Positions 1 through 6,309 of a stretch of 8,827 nucleotides of DNA are shown piece after piece. The translations under genes were made by a program, and so were the position numbers. This DNA comes from JAKPNF01 sp031556275. Lineage in GTDB: Bacteria; Verrucomicrobiota; Verrucomicrobiia; Opitutales; JAKPNF01. Every line of letters starts with the position of its first letter. Positions within the stretch are counted from its first letter, which is position 1. The DNA lies in contig JAVBTG010000198.1 in assembly GCA_031556275.1 (NCBI GenBank), positions 1 to 8,827 of the forward strand. The letters are read 5' to 3'. Below the pieces are notes generated by a model, which saw only the letters and a list, made by a program, of their open reading frames with translations, was not told where the DNA came from and searched no databases.

Positions 1-2345
1 CGCTCGTGCGCATTGATTTGGGGGTGACAGATTTGGCCGCCGCCGCCGACGGGTTGAAATACCTGCGCGACAACCAGAAGATGGTGGACAACCTGCCGGA
101 GCTCAACCGCCTGTCGCTCGAGTTGGGCGACAAGTATGTCGAGACCGATCAGCCCAAGCTGGCGTTGCAGGCGTACCGCTCGGTGCGCCCGAAGGAAGAC
201 TTGATCGCCGCGCAGGATCTGCGCACCCAGCACATGGAGCGCGAAGTGGAGGCGCTGAGCCGCAACCTCGTGATGCAGTCGGACAAGATCCGCCACTCGC
301 GTCTGGAAAACCGCCTGAAGTCCGTCAAGGAACTGCTCGATGCCATCGGCAAGATGGATAACTACGACGCCAGCTTGTACCTGCGCCGCGGGCAGGCCTA
401 CCAGCGTTTCGACCGTCTGTGGGAAGCGGTGTTGCTCTACAACGAGATTTTGGAAAAATTCCCCGCCTCCGACGAGGCCAAGGTGGCGCTCTACGCGCTG
501 ATGGACTGCTACCAGCGGCTCGACCGCAAGGAGAAGTCGCTCGAGATGGCGGAGCGTTTCGTCAAGGAATATCCGACCGACCCGCTGGCCTCGCAGGCCC
601 TGTTCATGGCGGGCTACCAGTCGCTCGACATGGGCAAGTACGACCAGGCGCGCAAGTACTTCCAGCAGGGTATCGACATGTTCAAGAACGACCCGGACAT
701 ACGCCAGAATTTTTATATTTTCCTGGCCAACTCCTACTTTGCACAGCTCGATTTCCCCCACGCCCGCGATGTCGCCGAGTCTTATCTGCGCGAGTACCCG
801 ATCGACACCGCCCGCTACGGCGAGGAGGCCCTCTTCCAGATCGCCTGCACGTGGTTCTATTCATCGGAGCCGCTTAAATCGATCCCTTATTTCGAGGATT
901 ACATCAAGCGCTACGGCAACGGCAAGTACACCGCCGACGCGAAGTACCGCATGATCGTGTTGGACTTCGCCCAGGAACATTTTGAAAAGGTGATAACCGA
1001 CGCCACGCAGTGGCTGGATTCTTATTCCGGCGGCGAGCTCTCGGCGGAAGTGGAAAACGTGCTGGCCGACTCTTACATGATGTCGGAGCGCGACGACGCC
1101 GTGCAAAAGGCGGTCGAGTACTACCGCAAGGCCGTCAAGTCCGGCACCTCGGAGGACACGATCGCCTACGCGCTGGACAAGGCGACGAAGGCCTACCAGT
1201 CGCTGGGCGACTACGCCGCCGTGCAGCAGATGCACGCCGACTTCATCGCCTCCAGCCCCAAGAGCCCCTTGGTGCCCAATTCGATTTACTGGATCAGCCG
1301 CATGCTGGTGCGCCAAGACAAGCTGGACGAAGCCAAGCAGACCTTGGCCGACAGCATCCGCCAAAACATCGATGATCCCCACCAGCAGGCGGTCGAAAAG
1401 CTCATCTTCCAGCTGGCCCAGCTGATGACGCGCCGCGCTCGCGGCGAGCCGGGCAAGCCCCGTCCGCCCCTTGCGCCTTTGAGCGAGTTGGGCCGCCAGA
1501 TCGAGGAGCTGCTCGGCTCCTCGCAGGTAAAAACCCCGCTGGCGCGCGCGCGCATCTTTTTGGCCCGCGCTGAATTGGCCGAGCTGGTCAAGGACCCCGC
1601 CGAGAAAACCCGCATTTACCGCGTGATCGGCGAGGACATGAAGCCCAACGAACTCAGCCCCGGCCTGCTGGCGCGCGTGGGCGAGAACTATTTGAAGGCG
1701 GGCGAGTACGAAAAGGCCAAGCCGTTCTTTGAACAGCTGGTGAACGCCTATCCCAAAACCGAGTTCGCCGACTTCGGCTACGTGGGGATGGGCGACGTGC
1801 AGTACGCCGCGGGCGATTACACGAAGGCCCTGCGCTGGTACACCGACGCCCTCGAAAAGACGGAGACGCTCTACAAGCGCGGCGAAGCCCTGATGGGGCA
1901 GGCCCGCGCGCGTTTCGAGTTGGGCGAGATCGACGAGGCCGAGGCGCTCTTTAAGGAAGTCGTATCCAACCGCGCCTGGAGAGGCGAGGCCACCGCCATG
2001 GGCGTGTATTACTTGGGTCTGATCGAGCTGCGCCGCAACAAACTGCCCGAGGCCCAGGCGTATTTCCAGCGCACCTATCTGGCCTACCAGAAATTCCCGC
2101 AGTGGGTGGCCAAGGCGTATCTGGCCAGCGGCGAGACGTTTGAAAAACTCAACGATTTCGGCGCGGCGATCAACACCTACCGCGAAATGCTGCGCAACCC
2201 CAAGATCAAGGAGCGCACGACCGAGTTGGTCGAAGGCAGCAAGCGCCTGAAGGCGCTCGAGGCGCGCTTCCCCAACGGCGTGGCCCCCCTGCAGCCGCCG
2301 TCGGCCACCGCGTCGGCCCCGGCCGCGCAACCCGCCGCCCAATAA
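1..2345 (+). CDS. Large tetratricopeptide-repeat protein, 5' end outside window
   Basis: At least 779 residues are encoded, ending in TAA at 2343-2345. The frame stays open to base 1. The first possible start is a GTG at position 6, but the protein there already begins inside helical repeat sequence with no signal peptide, so the true start is very probably upstream. From about residue 30 to 755 it is built of helix-turn-helix units with TPR-type spacing. Clear examples are near residues 122-155, 160-190, 197-227, 274-304, 554-584, 590-620 and 627-655, with repeated A-Y-P turns such as KEYPTD (187-192) and NAYPKTEFAD (580-589). Residues 60-110 look coiled-coil-like. The last 20 residues are a low-complexity Pro/Ala tail. 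TPR arrays mediate protein-protein contacts. Being first in an exbB-exbD-exbD operon, it is inferred to be an envelope scaffold, comparable in role to CpoB/YbgF in Tol systems, but no specific family is recognised. Confidence 0.9.
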   Translation, partial: LVRIDLGVTDLAAAADGLKYLRDNQKMVDNLPELNRLSLELGDKYVETDQPKLALQAYRSVRPKEDLIAAQDLRTQHMEREVEALSRNLVMQSDKIRHSRLENRLKSVKELLDAIGKMDNYDASLYLRRGQAYQRFDRLWEAVLLYNEILEKFPASDEAKVALYALMDCYQRLDRKEKSLEMAERFVKEYPTDPLASQALFMAGYQSLDMGKYDQARKYFQQGIDMFKNDPDIRQNFYIFLANSYFAQLDFPHARDVAESYLREYPIDTARYGEEALFQIACTWFYSSEPLKSIPYFEDYIKRYGNGKYTADAKYRMIVLDFAQEHFEKVITDATQWLDSYSGGELSAEVENVLADSYMMSERDDAVQKAVEYYRKAVKSGTSEDTIAYALDKATKAYQSLGDYAAVQQMHADFIASSPKSPLVPNSIYWISRMLVRQDKLDEAKQTLADSIRQNIDDPHQQAVEKLIFQLAQLMTRRARGEPGKPRPPLAPLSELGRQIEELLGSSQVKTPLARARIFLARAELAELVKDPAEKTRIYRVIGEDMKPNELSPGLLARVGENYLKAGEYEKAKPFFEQLVNAYPKTEFADFGYVGMGDVQYAAGDYTKALRWYTDALEKTETLYKRGEALMGQARARFELGEIDEAEALFKEVVSNRAWRGEATAMGVYYLGLIELRRNKLPEAQAYFQRTYLAYQKFPQWVAKAYLASGETFEKLNDFGAAINTYREMLRNPKIKERTTELVEGSKRLKALEARFPNGVAPLQPPSATASAPAAQPAAQ

Positions 2346-2365
2346 CCTTCCGCATCATTCGACCC

Positions 2366-3193
2366 ATGCGTATTTTCACCCAATTCCTGTTGATCGCCGT
2401 CGCCCTGTGCGCGCCCCTGTGCGCCCAGCAAAAGCTCTACATCTTCAAAAATGGAAAAACCTTTGACGCCGACAAGCTCAAGGTCGTCGACGACAACCTC
2501 GTGGAGGAGCGCAAGCTCGCGGGCGGCGGCGTCATGGAGATTCCCTACGCGATTTCCACGCTGGCGCAAATCGACTTTCCAGAGCCCGAAGATCTCGCGC
2601 TGGCCAACCAGCTGCTGGCCGACGGCAAGGCCGCCGAGGCGGGCGTGGCCGCCGACCGCGTGATGCGCCAGTTCGACAAATTTCGCAAGGTGCAGGGTTC
2701 CTACTGGGTGCCCGCCGCCCTGCTGCGCATCCAAGCGCTCGCCGAAAGCAACCGCGTGAACGAGGCGCGCGATCTGGCCGCCCAGCTCAAGAGCGCCTCG
2801 GAAGACCCGAGCGTCGCCTTCGAGGGCCAGCTCGCCGTGATCGACGGGCAGATAAAATTCCGCCAGTACGACGAGGCGCAAAAGGCGCTCGACGAGTTGC
2901 TGCCCCAGGTCAAGGGCGCCGCCGCCGCCCGCATGTGGCTGCTGCGCGGCGACATCAATTTCGCGCAGGGCAAAAACGACGACGCGCTGATGTGCTATTT
3001 GCGCATCCCCACGATTTACCCGACCGTCACCGAGCTGCAGCCGCGCGCGTACATGGGCGCGATCCGCATCTATCAAAAATCGGTCTCCGCGACATTGAAT
3101 TTGCGGCAGGCGTGCGAGGAATTGCTCGAAACTTACCCGAATTCTCCCGAGGCCGCGCAGGCCAAGACCATTTTAGGCACCCTCCAGCAGTAG
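2366..3193 (+). CDS. Exported small TPR-like protein with N-terminal beta segment
   Basis: This 275-residue protein starts at ATG 2366, 20 nt after the previous stop, with no evident Shine-Dalgarno sequence. The start is supported by a good signal peptide directly behind it: MR, a hydrophobic core FLLIAVALCAPLCA, and probable signal peptidase I cleavage after A20 (LCA|QQ). The two cysteines do not sit in a proper lipobox because Leu is at -1, so it is probably not a lipoprotein. Residues 22-72 are short alternating strands (KLYIFKNGKTF, LKVVDDNLVEE, GGGVMEIPYA) and may form a small beta barrel or hairpin. Residues 75-272 are alpha-helical pairs resembling degenerate TPRs, for example 152-182 and 188-217, ending with an ETYPNSPEAAQAK helix typical of TPR C-termini. 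It is probably periplasmic and likely a partner of the upstream TPR protein and the downstream Exb motor. Function unknown. Confidence 0.88.
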   Translation: MRIFTQFLLIAVALCAPLCAQQKLYIFKNGKTFDADKLKVVDDNLVEERKLAGGGVMEIPYAISTLAQIDFPEPEDLALANQLLADGKAAEAGVAADRVMRQFDKFRKVQGSYWVPAALLRIQALAESNRVNEARDLAAQLKSASEDPSVAFEGQLAVIDGQIKFRQYDEAQKALDELLPQVKGAAAARMWLLRGDINFAQGKNDDALMCYLRIPTIYPTVTELQPRAYMGAIRIYQKSVSATLNLRQACEELLETYPNSPEAAQAKTILGTLQQ

Positions 3194-3238
3194 TTTTTTC
3201 TCCCCTCAAGTTTCACCACCAAACGATACCGAAATCAC

Positions 3239-4039
3239 ATGAAAATGCGTTCCACCGTTAAGTCCATCATCGCCTTCGCCGCGCTGGCCCTGTTCTGCTG
3301 CGGCCTTCACGCCGCCGAAGCCGCCGGCGCCGAGGTCCCTGTCGAAGTCAAGCAGACGCTCTTCCAAAAGCTCAACATGCCGACCGTCTGGATGCTCGTG
3401 CTGTTCAGCATCGGGTGCGTGTGGCTGCTGATCGACACGATTATCAAGACCAACCTCAAGAAGATGGTTCCCCAGCAGCAGCGCGACGACATGCGCGAGC
3501 TGTTCCGCTCGGGCAACTACACCGGCGCGCTCGAATACTGCCGCGCCAATCCCAGTCTTTTCACCAGCGTCGTGGCCAACGGTCTGAAGATGGCCCCCGA
3601 CGGCAAGGACGCCGCCGAGGAGGCGATGAACGCCGAGATCGCCCGCGAGGGTAACGCCTTCAACAACAAGGCCTCCTTCCTCTCCATCACCGGCGTCGTC
3701 GGCCCCATGATCGGCCTGACAGGCACGGTGTTCGGCATGATCGACGCCTTCGCCGCGATGGGCTCCACCGGATCCGCCGACCCGGCCAAGCTTTCGGGCG
3801 CCATCGGCGCGGTGCTCTACGCCACGGCCAGCGGCCTCGTGGTCGCGATTCCCGCGTTCGTCGCCTTCTTCTACCTGCGCGGCAAGATCAACGGCTCGAT
3901 GCTCGTCTTGCAGGACGAAATCGCCCGCCTGTTCCGCCGCATGCCCTACGGCGAATTCTCCGCCGTCATGTTCGAGGGCGACGAGATCTACGCCTCCAAG
4001 CCCGCGTGGGACTCGCACGGCGCGCAGACCCAGCAGTAA
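3239..4039 (+). CDS. exbB: ExbB/TolQ/MotA-family proton channel protein
   Basis: This 266-residue protein belongs to the MotA/TolQ/ExbB family, the inner-membrane subunit that surrounds an ExbD dimer and converts proton flow into mechanical work. The N-terminus (about 1-28) looks like a cleavable signal peptide with hydrophobic core IIAFAALALFCCGLHA. Three membrane helices follow at about 49-69, 147-171 and 188-213, with the family's large cytoplasmic loop (about 70-146) between the first and second. The diagnostic motifs are present: GPMIGLTGTVFGM (155-167) in helix 2 and LYATASGLVVAIPA (193-206) in helix 3. T163 and T196 correspond to the channel-lining threonines of E. coli ExbB (T148, T181). 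The start ATG 3239 has no clear Shine-Dalgarno; another in-frame ATG two codons later would serve equally. It lies 45 nt after the TPR-like gene and 68 nt before the first exbD. The symbol denotes family; TolQ-like is an equally fair label. Confidence 0.95.
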   Translation: MKMRSTVKSIIAFAALALFCCGLHAAEAAGAEVPVEVKQTLFQKLNMPTVWMLVLFSIGCVWLLIDTIIKTNLKKMVPQQQRDDMRELFRSGNYTGALEYCRANPSLFTSVVANGLKMAPDGKDAAEEAMNAEIAREGNAFNNKASFLSITGVVGPMIGLTGTVFGMIDAFAAMGSTGSADPAKLSGAIGAVLYATASGLVVAIPAFVAFFYLRGKINGSMLVLQDEIARLFRRMPYGEFSAVMFEGDEIYASKPAWDSHGAQTQQ

Positions 4040-4041
4040 CC

Positions 4042-4057
4042 CGGGGAACGTTCCCCG
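4042..4057. repeat. Perfect 16-bp palindrome between exbB and exbD
   Basis: CGGGGAACGTTCCCCG is a perfect self-complementary sequence beginning 3 nt after the exbB stop. As RNA it can form a 6-bp GC-rich stem with an ACGT loop, followed by a pyrimidine-rich stretch containing TCTTTTCTT (4063-4071). This could be a weak internal terminator, an mRNA-stabilising hairpin or a dimeric-regulator site. The sequence alone does not decide between these. Confidence 0.6.
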
Positions 4058-4107
4058 TCCGGTCTTTTCTTACTTCGTAAAAAAACCTTTTTCGCACAGG
4101 ACATACC

Positions 4108-4557
4108 ATGGCTAGCGGACCTTCTAAAGGCGGCGATCCCGAATTCCAAATTGCGCCTCTTGTGGACGTGTTGCTGGTGTTGCTCATTTTCTTCATGAGC
4201 ATCGCCACAACGACCGTTGCCAAGTACGACCCGCGCATCGTCCTGCCCACGGCGGACAGCGCGGCGAAAAAGGAGACGGCCACCTCCGAGGGCATCTTTA
4301 ACGTCCGGTGGGACGCCCCGGCGCGCGCCGCCGAAGTCGTCTTCAACTCCGGCGATCTGGGCAGCGAGGGCAAGGTGGTGGACATGGCCTCGGGCGAGAT
4401 CGTCGAGCAGCTGGCCAAGGCGATGAAGAACGACCCCGCGTACAAGGTCGTCATCCGCGCCGACCGCGCCACGCCCAACCGTGTCATCAGCCAGGTGATG
4501 AACCTCGCCGCCCGCGCCGGTATTGCGGACGTGCAGTTCTCCACGCTGTTGCACTAA
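4108..4557 (+). CDS. exbD: ExbD/TolR-family transport protein, first copy
   Basis: This 149-residue ExbD/TolR-family protein is a single-pass inner-membrane subunit that sits inside the ExbB ring and carries the proton-binding aspartate. The start ATG 4108 has an AGGA 6 nt upstream (4098-4101), the best ribosome-binding site in this operon. The N-terminus (1-12) is short and cytoplasmic. A single membrane helix spans about 15-36, with D20 in APLVDVLLVLLIFF corresponding to the essential Asp25 of E. coli ExbD. The periplasmic domain ends in the usual ExbD fold signature KVVIRADRATPNRVISQVMN (113-132) followed by AARAGIADVQFST. The motif before the aspartate is FQIAP rather than the common INVTP. 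A Lys/Glu-rich linker and an insertion (about 52-98) make it diverge strongly from the second copy. It presumably forms a heterodimer or alternative complex with the next gene product. Confidence 0.95.
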   Translation: MASGPSKGGDPEFQIAPLVDVLLVLLIFFMSIATTTVAKYDPRIVLPTADSAAKKETATSEGIFNVRWDAPARAAEVVFNSGDLGSEGKVVDMASGEIVEQLAKAMKNDPAYKVVIRADRATPNRVISQVMNLAARAGIADVQFSTLLH

Positions 4558-4578
4558 CATCTTACCGCATATTTCACA

Positions 4579-5022
4579 GTGAAAGCTTTGCCACAAAACA
4601 ACGAAGGGGACATGGGGTTCCAGATCGCGCCGCTGGTCGACGTGGTGTTCGTTATCCTCGTGTTCTTCATGGCGCTGGCCGCCCAGATCAAGATCGAGCA
4701 GATTTTGGCGACGAAGCTCCCCGGGCTGGCCGCCTCCGACGATTCGGTCGAATTCTACGACGAGCAGATCATCACGATCGCCTCCGACGGCGAGGTCATG
4801 CTCAACGACGAGGCGTATGACAGCCCCAGCAACAAGGAGCTCCCCGAACTGCGGGCCAACCTGATACGTCTGCAGCAGATGAGCGACGCCGCGCGCACCA
4901 AACTCGTGGTCACCATCATCAGCGACGAGGACTCCCTGTACGACCGCACGATCGACGTGCTCAACGCTCTGGCCGCCGCGCGCGTGGCGAACGTGAGCTT
5001 CACCGTCGGTTCCGATATCTAA
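4579..5022 (+). CDS. exbD: ExbD/TolR-family transport protein, second copy
   Basis: This 147-residue second ExbD/TolR-family subunit follows 21 nt after the first. The GTG at 4579 is preferred because it gives a cytoplasmic N-terminus (MKALPQNNEGDMGFQIAP) of similar length to the first copy. An ATG at 4612 would leave only two residues ahead of the membrane segment, and its purine-rich GAAGGGG sits very close, so that start is less likely but possible. One membrane helix spans about 15-37 with the proton-binding candidate D21 in PLVDVVFVILVFF. The periplasmic part (about 40-147) has the ExbD-type strand-helix-strand end: TKLVVTIISDEDSLYDRTID (107-126), then LNALAAARVANVSFTVG. It shares the FQIAPLVDV motif with the first copy, but the periplasmic domains are quite different, so this is an old paralogous pair and not a recent duplication. 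Confidence 0.93.
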   Translation: MKALPQNNEGDMGFQIAPLVDVVFVILVFFMALAAQIKIEQILATKLPGLAASDDSVEFYDEQIITIASDGEVMLNDEAYDSPSNKELPELRANLIRLQQMSDAARTKLVVTIISDEDSLYDRTIDVLNALAAARVANVSFTVGSDI

Positions 5023-5041
5023 TTTTGAAAGCCCCCAATCC

Positions 5042-6202
5042 ATGACCGAACAAAAGTCGAAATTCCAGGTTTTTTGGGCCCGCTACGGCGGCACGGGCTT
5101 TATCATCAGCGTCGTTTTGCACGGCACGCTTTTGCTGGCCGCCGCCATTTGGGTGGTCAACGAGTACGTGATTAATCCCAAGACGGAGATGCAGGCCCCG
5201 CCTCCTCAAGAAAAGAGCAAGCGCGCCAAGCAGATCGATTTCACCGTGCAGGTGCAGCGCCAGAAAACGCGCACGTCGGCCAAGCCGATGGAGGTGCAGC
5301 GCGTGGCCGTTCAAAATTCAAGCGTGCTGCAGCTTCCCAGTACGCCGAACATGCCCGCGGGCTCTTTCGGTGGTGACTGGAACATTGGCCAAGACGGGGG
5401 CGTGGGCGGTTTTAAGGGTGGCCCCGGCGGCGGCTCCGGCCCGGTCGTGAAGCTGCCTCCCTTCGGCTTCAAAACCATGCAGGGGGCGGCCTTCCGCGGC
5501 GAATTGTACGACCTCAAGCAGTCGCCCGCCGGCAAGCTCATCGAACCGCGCACCAATTTCAATGCGGTGATGAAAAGCTTTTTCGAGTCCAACTGGAACC
5601 GCGCGCAACTGCGCAAGTTCTACCAGGCGCCCCAGCCGCTTTACGCGACGCAGTTCTACGTGCCGTGGATGAACGCCGTCGAGGCCCCCAAGGCCTTCGG
5701 CGCGGAGCAGCAGATCGCCCCGAGCAACTGGATCGCCATTTACGAGGCGAAGGTGTCGCCGCCGTCTTCCGGCCGCTACCGTTTTATCGGGGCCGCCGAC
5801 GACTTAGTGGCCGTGCGCCTCAACAACAAGATGGTGCTGGAAGCCTATTGGGGCGGCACCAACGCGCCGGGGTTCTCGCCGTCGGGTTATGTGGCCTATC
5901 CCAGCGTCCAGAGCGCCAACCGCATACCGGGTTTCCCGAAGGGTTTTGTGGCGGGCGAGTGGATCAACCTCGATTCCAACCAAGCCTACCCGATGCAGGT
6001 CATCTTGGGCGAGCGCCCGGGCGGCCAGTACTGGGGCTATCTCTTTGTGGAAAAAGAAGGCGAGTCGTACAAGAAAAACGCCAAGGGCGACCCCGAATTG
6101 CCCATTTTCCGCGTGCGACGCGGTATTACCGAGGAGTCGAGCGACCCCAAGGGCTGGTCGGCGCCCTTCATGAAGGAAGGCCCGGTCTGGAAGGTGTATT
6201 GA
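5042..6202 (+). CDS. TonB-like anchor fused to PA14-like domain
   Basis: This 386-residue protein starts at ATG 5042, 19 nt after exbD, with no obvious Shine-Dalgarno. Residues 1-17 are cytoplasmic and basic. One membrane helix (about 18-40) contains S23 and H27 in SVVLHG, matching the SxxxH motif by which E. coli TonB (S16, H20) couples to ExbB/ExbD. A periplasmic linker (about 43-148) has a short Pro patch (APPPQ), a basic segment and a Gly-rich stretch (109-133). From about 149 to 340 the sequence resembles a PA14 domain: an opening AAFRGELYDL, then SGRYRFIGAADDLVAVRLNNK (244-263 core, with the adjacent DD and the 'x-L-N-N-K' loop), then W-GG and strand-rich sequence to YLFVEKEG. No TonB C-terminal fold is seen. 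As last gene of the exb operon it is inferred to be the motor's output arm, with the PA14 module contacting a glycan or protein partner. Membrane anchor and motif are seen; function is inference. Confidence 0.88.
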   Translation: MTEQKSKFQVFWARYGGTGFIISVVLHGTLLLAAAIWVVNEYVINPKTEMQAPPPQEKSKRAKQIDFTVQVQRQKTRTSAKPMEVQRVAVQNSSVLQLPSTPNMPAGSFGGDWNIGQDGGVGGFKGGPGGGSGPVVKLPPFGFKTMQGAAFRGELYDLKQSPAGKLIEPRTNFNAVMKSFFESNWNRAQLRKFYQAPQPLYATQFYVPWMNAVEAPKAFGAEQQIAPSNWIAIYEAKVSPPSSGRYRFIGAADDLVAVRLNNKMVLEAYWGGTNAPGFSPSGYVAYPSVQSANRIPGFPKGFVAGEWINLDSNQAYPMQVILGERPGGQYWGYLFVEKEGESYKKNAKGDPELPIFRVRRGITEESSDPKGWSAPFMKEGPVWKVY

Positions 6203-6222
6203 TCTCAAACGGATTCCATTCC

Positions 6223-6256
6223 AAAAAATCCCCGCCGGCTTCGGCGGGGATTTTTT
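6223..6256 (+). terminator. Intrinsic terminator of the exb operon
   Basis: A perfect 14-bp inverted repeat, AAAAAATCCCCGCC (6223-6236) and GGCGGGGATTTTTT (6243-6256), encloses the loop GGCTTC. The loop can close one extra G-C pair to leave a GCTT tetraloop. The GC-rich stem followed by T6 is a classical Rho-independent terminator, 20 nt after the stop of the TonB/PA14 gene. The A-run on the other side makes it potentially bidirectional. Confidence 0.93.
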
Positions 6257-6277
6257 GCGCCGCCATTCCGCGCAAAA
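6253..6277 (+). repeat. Inverted repeat overlapping the terminator T-run
   Basis: TTTTGCGC (6253-6260) and GCGCAAAA (6270-6277) are perfect 8-bp arms around a 9-nt loop. The left arm uses four bases of the terminator's 3' arm, so the two structures are mutually exclusive at their junction. It may be chance in GC-rich DNA or an alternative fold of the pdxH leader. Confidence 0.45.
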
Positions 6278-6299
6278 TCGCTCGCAACGCGACGATTTT
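6274..6299 (+). repeat. Hairpin directly before the pdxH ribosome-binding site
   Basis: AAAATCG (6274-6280), one bulged C, TCGC (6282-6285), loop AAC, GCGA (6289-6292) and CGATTTT (6293-6299) form an 11-bp stem with a single bulge. The hairpin ends one base before GGGAG (6301-6305). Its 5' AAAA is shared with the preceding inverted repeat. It could affect translation initiation of pdxH or act as a weak second terminator. Confidence 0.5.
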
Positions 6300-6309
6300 C
6301 GGGAGTAGA

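Noticed and set aside
861..2342. Long open frame of 493 codons on the - strand across the large TPR gene
   Set aside because: It is antisense to an unmistakable TPR protein. Its product is a Gly/Leu/His/Arg-rich composition typical of reverse-frame reading of GC-rich coding DNA, with no domain pattern.
2366..2430. Lipoprotein signal in the small TPR-like protein because of two cysteines near the cleavage region
   Set aside because: Both cysteines are preceded by Leu (ALC, PLC), which does not fit a lipobox requiring Gly, Ala or Ser at -1.
3206..4018. 270-codon open frame on the - strand opposite exbB
   Set aside because: It mirrors exbB almost exactly and encodes a Gly/His/Glu-rich sequence without hydrophobic segments or motifs. 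exbB on the + strand has full family motifs.
4042..4057. LexA-type SOS box (GAAC...GTTC half sites)
   Set aside because: The half sites abut with no spacer, unlike known LexA boxes, and the site is inside an operon behind exbB. A plain palindrome or hairpin is the safer description.
3988..5043. 351-codon open frame on the - strand opposite both exbD genes
   Set aside because: It overlaps two genes with clear ExbD signatures and has the composition of an antisense shadow.
5665..6309. In-frame upstream extension of pdxH to a 433-codon reading frame
   Set aside because: The extension runs out of frame through the PA14 gene and across the intrinsic terminator. PdxH homology begins just after 6310, with a ribosome-binding site at 6301-6305.
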